Assembly: GCA_029287875.1 (NCBI GenBank)
Contig: JARFQH010000052.1
Location: 1 to 28,082, forward strand
DNA from: Desulfobacteraceae bacterium
Lineage (GTDB): Bacteria > Desulfobacterota > Desulfobacteria > Desulfobacterales > SG8-13
Direction: 5' to 3'
Length of the DNA stretch: 28,082 bases
Under the pieces are notes generated by a model. The model had not been told where the DNA came from and made no database searches. It was given only the letters and a program-made list of their open reading frames with translations. Position numbers and translations under genes: made by a program. The first letter of the stretch is position 1. Each line of letters starts with the position of its first letter. This document shows positions 22,270-28,082 of the stretch, in pieces.

Positions 22270-22782
22270 ATGAGCAAGTATTACCTTTTTCAGGATACCA
22301 AGAAGTGCATCGGCTGTCACACCTGCACCATTCAGTGCAAGAGCCACAAAAACCTGCCGGTGGGTCCCCGGATCAGCCAGATCATCGCCGTGGGGCCGAA
22401 ATTTGTCGGTGGTCTGCCGCGGGCCTCTTATGTCTTCATGCCCTGTTTTCATTGTGAAGATCCATGGTGTGTCGCCGCCTGCCCGACCGGCGCGATGCAG
22501 AAACGCGCGAAGGACGGCATCGTTTTCATCGATTTCGATCTGTGTGTCGGCTGTAAGGCCTGCATCACGTCCTGCCCTTGGGGTGCCCCGCAGTGGAATC
22601 CCGAGACCGGCAAGGCGGTCAAATGCGACTATTGCATGGACCGGGTGGATCAGGGACTCAAACCGGCCTGCGTGACGGTTTGCACGACCCACTGCCTCGA
22701 TTTCGGAAAAGTGGAGGACACGACCCGGATTCGCCGTGAGCGTCACGCCCAAGCCGTCGCCGCCCTCGATCAAAACGCTTAA
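22270..22782 (+). CDS. Four-cluster ferredoxin subunit (PhsB/DmsB type)
   Basis: A 170-residue electron-transfer subunit. Sixteen cysteines form four [4Fe-4S] sites: CIGCHTCTIQC (13, 16, 19, 23), CFHCEDPWCVAAC (59, 62, 67, 71), CVGCKACITSC (92, 95, 98, 102) and CDYC...CVTVC (119, 122, 134, 138). This is the standard beta subunit of DMSO-reductase-family enzymes and should pass electrons between the Mo subunit and the flavoprotein. It has no signal or membrane helix and no partner membrane anchor gene follows, supporting a soluble cytosolic complex. GGAGG lies 7 nt before the ATG. It starts 36 bp after the Mo subunit. Confidence 0.92.
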   Translation: MSKYYLFQDTKKCIGCHTCTIQCKSHKNLPVGPRISQIIAVGPKFVGGLPRASYVFMPCFHCEDPWCVAACPTGAMQKRAKDGIVFIDFDLCVGCKACITSCPWGAPQWNPETGKAVKCDYCMDRVDQGLKPACVTVCTTHCLDFGKVEDTTRIRRERHAQAVAALDQNA

Positions 22783-22838
22783 CGGCTTGAATTTCGGCGC
22801 GATCATCGTTTTAAAAGCCTTAGGGATGTGAGGAATCC

Positions 22839-25004
22839 ATGCCCGCAAAGACCTGTTCGGTGACCCGCACGGTCACCGAGTTGAAGCACACCATAGACGC
22901 CGGTCGGCTGCAGAACCCCCGCAGCCGCAGGATTGCCGAAGAAATCCTGCAGCTGCTCAACGACATTGCCTGGGGCCGTGCCGGTGATAGACACATTCCC
23001 GCCATCGCCTCTCTGGCGGACGAACTGGCCTATGACGAGGCCGACGCGGCGGCTATGGAAACAGCCGCTTATCTGCACGATGCCGTCGATCACAACCGCG
23101 AGGTGTTTGTCAGCCACATCAAAACCCACAACTGCTCGACCGGCGATTGCGTCAAACTGGCGCCCGCTCCCTGCCAGATGACCTGCCCGGCCGGACTCGA
23201 CATCCCGACCTATGTGACGCTGATCGGAATGGGCCGGGATGCGGAAGCCATCGACGTGATCCGCAGGGACTGCCCCTTTCCCTGGGTGTGCGGCCTGGTC
23301 TGCACGCGCCCCTGCGAGTTCATGTGCGTTCGCGCCCGAATCGACACACCGATCTCGATCAAATTTCTCAAAGGCTTTGCCGCCGAGAGGGCCATGTCCG
23401 AAGGCAGCTACCGGAATCCGGAGAAGGCGCCGGACAAGGGTCAAAAAGTGTGCGTGATCGGCGCGGGTCCCGGCGGGATGAGTGCGGCATATTACCTGAT
23501 CTTGAAAGGCTACGGTGTACGGGTGATCGAGCAGCACCCGACGGCCGGTGGCATGTTGCTGCTGGGTATTCCCCGCTATCGCCTGCCGCGGGAAATCATC
23601 GATCGCGAGGTCGCCATGCTGACGGACCTGGGGGTCGAGTTCAGGTTCAACACCCGTTTCGGGCAGGATGCAACCCTGGCGGACCTCAAGGGCGAAGGTT
23701 TCGACGCCTTCTTCTTTGCCATCGGCGCCCATCAGGCCTTCAAGCTGGGGATTCCGGGCGAGGAAGGGTGCCCGCAGGTCCTCGAAGCCATCGCTTTTCT
23801 GCGGCGGGTTGCCCTCGGAGATCGAACGGTACCCGGCAAAACGGTGGTGGTGATCGGCGGCGGGAATGTGGCCATCGACGCCGCCCGAACCTGTCTGCGG
23901 CTGGGGTGCCGGGAAGTGACACTCGCCTATCGGCGCGCGCGGACCGAAATGCCGGCCGACCGGGAGGAAGTCGAACAGGCCGAGGAAGAGGGGATAAGGT
24001 TCGCTTTTCTGACCATTCCCATCGAGGTCGCTAAAAACAACGGCGGCATCGACGGCCTGAGCTGTCTGAGGGCCGAACTGGTCAAAATGGAAGGCCAGGA
24101 CCGCAAGTACCCGAAGCCGATCGAAGGGAGCGAATTCTTGCTGGCGGCCGACGTGGTTATCAGCGCCATCGGTCAAAAGGTCGACAACACCTGCATGACG
24201 GAGGTCAATGGGCTCGACTGGACCCGGCGCAACACCATCCAGGTCAACACGGCTACTATGGAGACCTCACGAGCGGGTGTGTTCGCCGCCGGTGACGCGG
24301 TGACCGGACCGGCAACCGTGATCGAAGCCATCGGCGGCGGCAAACGGGCGGCTGAATCGATCGACCGTTACCTGTCGGGCATCCCCCAGCCGAGCATGCC
24401 GCGGGTTCCGGTGCGGCGCGGCCGGATCGATTGGCTGGAGGTGCCGGCCAGCACCAAAATGACGCTGAAACGTCCCGATATGCCGCTCCTGAATCTCGAT
24501 CGCCGACGGACGACATTTCAACAGGTGGAGTTGGGATACCCGGAAAACGCCGTCCGAGAAGAAGCCCGGCGCTGCCTGCGCTGCGATATCTGCTTGCGCT
24601 GCGGCAAATGCGTGGAGATCTGCCGCGACAAAATGGGGGTCAACGCGCTGCAGATGGGCTATTTCGACTTCGATCATCCGGTGAAGACCGATTTCAGGAT
24701 AACCGCCGAGCGCTGTATTGCTTGCGGTGCCTGTGCCGCCAACTGCCCTACCGGCGCCATGCGGATGGAAGACAGGGGCCATGAGAGAGTTCTGTCCCTG
24801 TGCGGGACGATTCTGAACCGGCAGAAACTGTTGACTTGCGAAGATTGCGGGGCGGTCTTGGGACCGGCCCGCTATATCGAATTCGTCCGCAAACGGACCA
24901 AGACCGTGGCCCGGGCCGCCGGTGCCCGAGCGCTTTGTGACGCCTGTTCGCGCCACGCGAGTGCTAAAATCACCACGGATAACCTCCCGAGCCAATCAAA
25001 GTAA
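22839..25004 (+). CDS. NAD(P)H/FAD oxidoreductase, GltD/SfrB-like, with C-terminal ferredoxin
   Basis: A 721-residue soluble flavoprotein. A helical N-terminus (1-95) precedes the GltD-type Fe-S domain (C99, C104, C112, C116, then CGLVCTRPCEFMC at 151-163). FAD binds at GAGPGG (208-213), NAD(P)H at GGGNVA (340-345), and AGDAVTGPATVIEAI (about 494) closes the FAD site. The C-terminus adds ferredoxin motifs, a six-Cys run CLRCDICLRCGKCVEIC (579-595) and CIACGACAANC (626-636), then CEDC (667-670) and CDAC (700-703). The overall plan recalls SfrB of Geobacter and NfnB-like electron-transfer enzymes. It probably links NAD(P)H to the four-cluster ferredoxin. GAGG precedes the ATG; the gap from the ferredoxin gene is 56 bp. 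Confidence 0.9.
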   Translation: MPAKTCSVTRTVTELKHTIDAGRLQNPRSRRIAEEILQLLNDIAWGRAGDRHIPAIASLADELAYDEADAAAMETAAYLHDAVDHNREVFVSHIKTHNCSTGDCVKLAPAPCQMTCPAGLDIPTYVTLIGMGRDAEAIDVIRRDCPFPWVCGLVCTRPCEFMCVRARIDTPISIKFLKGFAAERAMSEGSYRNPEKAPDKGQKVCVIGAGPGGMSAAYYLILKGYGVRVIEQHPTAGGMLLLGIPRYRLPREIIDREVAMLTDLGVEFRFNTRFGQDATLADLKGEGFDAFFFAIGAHQAFKLGIPGEEGCPQVLEAIAFLRRVALGDRTVPGKTVVVIGGGNVAIDAARTCLRLGCREVTLAYRRARTEMPADREEVEQAEEEGIRFAFLTIPIEVAKNNGGIDGLSCLRAELVKMEGQDRKYPKPIEGSEFLLAADVVISAIGQKVDNTCMTEVNGLDWTRRNTIQVNTATMETSRAGVFAAGDAVTGPATVIEAIGGGKRAAESIDRYLSGIPQPSMPRVPVRRGRIDWLEVPASTKMTLKRPDMPLLNLDRRRTTFQQVELGYPENAVREEARRCLRCDICLRCGKCVEICRDKMGVNALQMGYFDFDHPVKTDFRITAERCIACGACAANCPTGAMRMEDRGHERVLSLCGTILNRQKLLTCEDCGAVLGPARYIEFVRKRTKTVARAAGARALCDACSRHASAKITTDNLPSQSK

Positions 25005-25021
25005 GTCGAGGAGACAGCAAG

Positions 25022-25234
25022 ATGGTATTTCGTCGTGGTCAGAGAGTGGAAATCTATCGGCGATCCGGTGACGAGAGTTGGGAAGCCTACATGGATGAAT
25101 ACGTCGGTCTGCACGGCCTCATCACCGATCCGGACAACACCATCAACGATCCCGATGCCCTGGTAGAGGTCAGTCTGGTGGGCAAGGGGACGCACCGTTT
25201 TCCCCAGGATTGCCTGCGCCTTCTGGAAGATTAG
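25022..25234 (+). CDS. 70-residue operon protein, SH3/KOW-like, unknown function
   Basis: A 70-residue soluble protein with alternating short strands: VFRRGQRVEIYRRSGDESWEAYMDEYVGLHG, then LVEVSLVGKGTHRFPQDCLRLLED (quoted in part by region). This resembles a small beta-barrel such as those that dock on larger enzymes, but I do not recognise a family. GAGGAG lies 9 nt before the ATG. It begins 17 bp after the flavoprotein stop. One cysteine only, so it is not an Fe-S protein. A stability or assembly factor for the complex is a guess. Confidence 0.75.
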   Translation: MVFRRGQRVEIYRRSGDESWEAYMDEYVGLHGLITDPDNTINDPDALVEVSLVGKGTHRFPQDCLRLLED

Positions 25235-25281
25235 AACCGGGGAAAGTCACCGTTCGGATTTTCAGTCAACCTGAGAGGATC

Positions 25282-25737
25282 ATGACAATGGCCGTATCAG
25301 ACTTATTGAAAAAAATGGGCCGATCGGTTTTCTCCATGGAAAGCGACCGGACCGTCGACGACGCCATCAATGCGCTGACGGCCAACAAGGTCAGCGCGCT
25401 GATCGTCACCGAAAACACCCGGCCTGTGGGGATATTTGCCGAACGGGATGTCTTGCGGACCTATCTGCGGGATAAAGCCAGATCGTTTGCCGATGTCCGA
25501 TTGGGCGATGCGATGACGGCAACTCTCATCACGGCAAAGCCCGATGACAAGATCGATACGGCCATGAACGTGATGCTCAAAGCCGGTATCGGTCATCTGC
25601 CCGTGATCGAAAATGATAAGGTTATCGGCATGCTGACGGCCAGCGATCTGGTCGAGTATCGGTTGACATCACTCGATGACGAAATGCATCACTTGAAAGA
25701 ATATATCGCCGATCTGCACGATGCCGGATTGGATTAA
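25282..25737 (+). CDS. CBS-domain pair protein
   Basis: A 151-residue protein made of two CBS motifs: about residues 4-64 (SDLLKKMGRSVFSMESDRTVDDAINALTANKVSALIV, with GIFAERDVLRTYL) and about 77-135 (AMTATLITAKPDDKIDTAMNVMLKAGIGHLPVIEND, GMLTASDLVEYRL), followed by a helix. Paired CBS domains bind AMP, ATP, SAM or similar adenosyl ligands and gate enzyme activity. Inside a redox operon it may sense adenylate energy charge. The ATG at 25282 has GAGAGG just upstream; the alternative ATG at 25288 is six bases on. It follows the 70-residue gene after 47 bp. Confidence 0.85.
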   Translation: MTMAVSDLLKKMGRSVFSMESDRTVDDAINALTANKVSALIVTENTRPVGIFAERDVLRTYLRDKARSFADVRLGDAMTATLITAKPDDKIDTAMNVMLKAGIGHLPVIENDKVIGMLTASDLVEYRLTSLDDEMHHLKEYIADLHDAGLD

Positions 25738-25809
25738 GGTTCGCACCACCGAGGGCTCACTCAAGATTTTGGTGTTAAATTTCCAGATTCATCTTTGCGG
25801 AGATAATCG

Positions 25810-26571
25810 ATGATTCATATCACTATTGACGGCCGGGAATACGACGCCGAAGCGAACCAATCCGTTCTAGAGGTATTGAAAGCAAACGGCATCCGTATTC
25901 CCACCCTTTGCTACCATCCCGCCCTCAAGCCCTCAGGATCGTGCAAACTGTGTGCGGTTGAGGTGCCGGGCCGTGCATCGGGGCGAAAAATAGCCATGCT
26001 GTCCTGCATCCTCAAAGTCAAGGATGGCATGGAGATTAGAACCACGGGGGAATTGGTGGAACGGGCCAGAACCCGGGCGTTCAAAAATCTCTTGCAAATG
26101 GCGCCGCAAGCCGAGACCATCGTTGCCTTGGCCAAATCTTTCGGCATCGCTGTCGGTTCACCGCCCGACGGTTGCATCCGTTGCCGGCTGTGCATCCGTG
26201 TCTGCAAAGAGATCGTCGGCCCCGGTGCTTTGAAAATGGAGCAGCGCAACGGTCAGAACTTCGTCGTGCCCATAGAGAATCTTTGCATCGGTTGCGGCAC
26301 CTGCGCCAACATCTGTCCGACTCGGGTGATCAAGGTCGAAGACCTGGAAAATGTCAGAACCATTTCAATTCGCGATCAGGTGATCGGCAGGCATCCTCTG
26401 GAGCGGTGCGAAGGGTGCGGCAGGCTGTTTGCCACCCCGAAATTCCTCGAGCATATCCACCGCAGAACCGTCGCCCACGCGGACGTCAAGACACATCATA
26501 GATACTGCCCGACGTGTGCCAAGCTGTTTTCGGATCGGATTAAGTCCGTTAGCGACCGGTCCAGGCGCTGA
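25810..26571 (+). CDS. 2Fe-2S/4Fe-4S diaphorase subunit (HoxU/NuoG N-terminal type)
   Basis: A 253-residue soluble electron carrier. The N-terminal [2Fe-2S] fold has C34, C45, C48 and C66 (spacing C-x10-C-x2-C-x17-C), as in HoxU, NuoG and HndD. Two [4Fe-4S] motifs follow, CIRCRLCIRVC (122-132) and CIGCGTCANIC (159-169). A C-terminal CEGC (200-203) and CPTC (233-236) module matches the one at the end of the flavoprotein at 22839 with the same 29-residue gap. The His-Cys motif that usually links the N-terminal and dicluster parts is not obvious. GGAG lies 7 nt or so before the ATG. It probably forms a diaphorase-like unit with the flavoprotein. It is 72 bp after the CBS gene. Confidence 0.9.
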   Translation: MIHITIDGREYDAEANQSVLEVLKANGIRIPTLCYHPALKPSGSCKLCAVEVPGRASGRKIAMLSCILKVKDGMEIRTTGELVERARTRAFKNLLQMAPQAETIVALAKSFGIAVGSPPDGCIRCRLCIRVCKEIVGPGALKMEQRNGQNFVVPIENLCIGCGTCANICPTRVIKVEDLENVRTISIRDQVIGRHPLERCEGCGRLFATPKFLEHIHRRTVAHADVKTHHRYCPTCAKLFSDRIKSVSDRSRR

Positions 26572-26621
26572 TGCCGAATAGCCTAACAGCGTTGTTTAAA
26601 TACCCTGTCAGGAGGCAGTAG

Positions 26622-26984
26622 ATGGCGAGGATTCTCATACTGGACGATGTTTCCGACGCCGTGCGCCTGATGGCCAGACTGCTGAAAGAAAACGGTCATA
26701 CCGTCTTCCCCTTTACCGATGAAGAGCCGGCACTCGACTTCATAGCCCAAAACCCCGTCGACCTGGCGATCCTCGATATCAAGCTTAAAAAAATGAGCGG
26801 TATCGACGTCCTGGCGCGAATAAAACAGATCGCGCCGGCTATCCGCACCCTCGTGTTGACCGGCTACCCCACCGTGGAAACCGCCCGGGAGTCGATCCGA
26901 CTGGGAGCCGGCGAGTTCTGCGTCAAACCGATCGACAACGCCGAACTCGAGGAAAAAGTGTCCCGCCTTCTGGCTGCAGACTGA
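26622..26984 (+). CDS. Single-domain response regulator
   Basis: A 120-residue CheY-like receiver with no output domain: acid pair D8/D9 (LILDDVSD), phosphoacceptor D52 (AILDIKLKK), Thr in LVLTGYPTV and Lys in FCVKPIDN. AGGAGG sits 6 nt before the ATG, 50 bp after the diaphorase subunit stop, so it ends the seven-gene operon. No kinase is in the operon; the nearest is at 15000-16535. It may relay to, or drain phosphate from, that system, or regulate by protein contact. No clear terminator follows. Confidence 0.88.
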   Translation: MARILILDDVSDAVRLMARLLKENGHTVFPFTDEEPALDFIAQNPVDLAILDIKLKKMSGIDVLARIKQIAPAIRTLVLTGYPTVETARESIRLGAGEFCVKPIDNAELEEKVSRLLAAD

Positions 26985-27020
26985 TCGGGGCGTTTTTAGG
27001 AATCGTATTTCAGACAGATA

Positions 27021-27042
27021 TGTAATACATTTCCGTATTACA
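27021..27042. promoter_or_regulatory. 22-bp inverted repeat after the Mo operon
   Basis: TGTAATAC (27021-27028) and GTATTACA (27035-27042) are perfect inverted 8-mers with a 6-nt spacer, 37 bp after the response regulator stop. The dyad form and AT content suit an operator rather than a terminator; no U-tract follows. Confidence 0.4.
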
Positions 27043-27498
27043 GTTTCCCAGGATTATCATATACGAATAACAATTTGTAATTATTATATAAAAATTTATG
27101 ATGAATACGGTATGAAAATTGCTAAAGCGTTTGGGTGTTCGGTTGTTTTTTCATGCAGGCCGCAAGGGTCGGCCATCGTGTTCAAACAGCACATCATCAA
27201 ACGACTTTCGATACCAGGGCAAACGCTTTCAATCCGATGATGCCGTCAAACGTCAAACTGCTTCCCTACCATCCGGCTGTCCATTCCGTTTGCCGGACCG
27301 ATTCGTCTCACCAACCCCCTTCGCCAGCTGTCGGTTGCCGAAACGGTTTGTTGGTTCGATCGCCATATTCCCAGGGCATCATCGGCTGTGCGCGTCGATC
27401 CTATGAATCTGCTCGCCATTGCGGCGATGATCACAGGGGCGTTTCCGGACGGCTGATCGACATTTACGCCTGACGATGTGCCGCTGCATCTTCACCGG
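27043..27498. other. Gene-free stretch
   Basis: The first 70 bp are very AT-rich. The remaining 380 bp have ordinary composition, but the short open frames on both strands give no recognisable protein, no consistent ribosome site and unusual residue content. It may be decayed coding sequence. I see no tRNA, terminator or repeat here. Confidence 0.4.
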
Positions 27499-28002
27499 TT
27501 AATTCTGCGGCGGCGGAAAATTTTTGAGAATGTCGTCCACCGCATCCTTGATCAGGTCGTCTTTTTCCTGAGGGCTCAGGCCCGGATTGACACGCGCATG
27601 TGTTACGCCCCACCAGACGACCTGTCGGGATGCGGGGAGAAGAAAGTTAAGGCTCAATGTGCCCTCCCGGTAGAGCCCATATTCTGCGGGTCCGCCGGTG
27701 GAGTCGATTTGGCTCATGGAGTCGACCATGGGGTCGATGAGAAAATCCGCCCTACTTTGAGACTCGGTAATTCCCCTGGAGGATAAAGTGATATCGACAA
27801 AATACTTGACCCTGTCGACATTCAGGGGAGTGATCGCGGCGGTTACCGGAAACGGCAGCCAGGCATAATGCCGCATGGTTTTAAAATCGGCTCTTATGTC
27901 GTAGTCGTATGTCGTATCGTAAATCAAGGGTTTGCTCGGTGCGCAGTGATAGAGGAGTCCGGTTGTCAGAGCGCATAGCGCAAGCAGACGCAAGTGCTTC
28001 AT
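27499..28002 (-). CDS. DUF4136-type exported protein, possible lipoprotein
   Basis: A 167-residue envelope protein. The N-terminus (MKHLRLLALCALTTGLLYHC) is a lipoprotein-like signal, though His before the Cys is unusual for a lipobox. The mature part starts YDTTYDYDIRADFKTMRHYAWLP, the classic DUF4136 pattern in which Asp-Phe leads into a Tyr-Ala-Trp strand. It continues with ITPLNVDRVKYFVDITLSSRG (a helix that pairs with residues near SQSRADFLID) and ends DDLIKDAVDDILKNFPP, also typical. The family is of unknown function, mostly periplasmic or outer-membrane attached. The ATG at 28002 has AGGGAGG about 5 nt upstream; a longer reading adds eight residues. It is monocistronic here. Confidence 0.8.
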   Translation of the reverse strand: MKHLRLLALCALTTGLLYHCAPSKPLIYDTTYDYDIRADFKTMRHYAWLPFPVTAAITPLNVDRVKYFVDITLSSRGITESQSRADFLIDPMVDSMSQIDSTGGPAEYGLYREGTLSLNFLLPASRQVVWWGVTHARVNPGLSPQEKDDLIKDAVDDILKNFPPPQN

Positions 28003-28082
28003 AAATGACCTCCCTGGTTTCCACATTAGTTTGGAATTGAAATGAATGGAACCTAGCGAACTTTCAGTTCAAAATCAACATA

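Noticed and set aside
22803..24176. 457-residue minus-strand frame opposite the flavoprotein gene
   Set aside because: The plus strand has FAD, NAD(P)H and Fe-S motifs in order. The antisense product is low-complexity, rich in His, Gly and Arg, with no motif.
27119..27473. Two overlapping plus-strand frames of about 95 and 112 residues
   Set aside because: They overlap each other in different frames, have no ribosome site, and give Arg/Pro/Ser-rich products unlike any family I know.

Overview
The window looks like chromosomal DNA from a strictly anaerobic deltaproteobacterium (Desulfobacterota, sulfate-reducer-like). This is an inference from gene content: a TauE/SafE sulfur-anion permease, a cytosolic molybdopterin oxidoreductase with ferredoxin and NAD(P)H/FAD partners, sigma54-type regulation, and multi-cluster iron-sulfur proteins. 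There are no rRNA or tRNA genes, no CRISPR array, no phage genes and no transposase. Many small replicon-variable genes sit at the left end.

Layout. 1-2255: low-synteny left edge with the end of a DUF3313-type lipoprotein, a GNAT acetyltransferase, a 310-bp repeat-bounded module without a convincing gene, and a VOC/glyoxalase-3-like gene that seems to have lost its middle. 2256-7641: housekeeping or accessory genes, namely an RhlE-like DEAD-box helicase behind a structured leader, a DUF255/thioredoxin-fold protein, a DUF4405 membrane protein with a duplicated C-terminal domain, a small membrane protein and a MarR regulator. 7787-7949 and 17255-17417 are two copies of one 163-bp MITE-like element. 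8026-17017: a minus-strand run of seven genes read from high to low coordinates: His-rich membrane protein, sensor kinase, NtrC-type sigma54 activator, MFS permease, penicillin-acylase-family hydrolase, then after a 143-bp gap a Cys/Met-metabolism PLP enzyme and a HAD phosphatase.

17433-26984 is the most coherent system. A TauE/SafE permease and a TMCO1-like small membrane protein are read leftward. A seven-gene operon is read rightward: Mo oxidoreductase, four-cluster ferredoxin, GltD/SfrB-like NAD(P)H flavoprotein with ferredoxin tail, 70-aa protein, CBS-pair protein, HoxU/NuoG-N-like 2Fe-2S/4Fe-4S protein, single-domain response regulator. The 656-bp region between them carries a full-consensus sigma54 -24/-12 promoter facing the permease and a good sigma54 promoter facing the Mo operon. 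The two-component system next door encodes a sigma54 activator.

The working model (inference) is a sigma54-controlled module. The kinase and activator sense a signal, the permease moves a sulfur oxyanion or similar substrate, and a TAT-less, hence cytoplasmic, NAD(P)H-coupled Mo enzyme converts it. The flavoprotein and the HoxU-like protein end in the same Cys-rich module with identical spacing, which suggests a common docking or metal site. The right edge holds about 500 bp of apparently gene-free DNA and a DUF4136-type lipoprotein on the minus strand.
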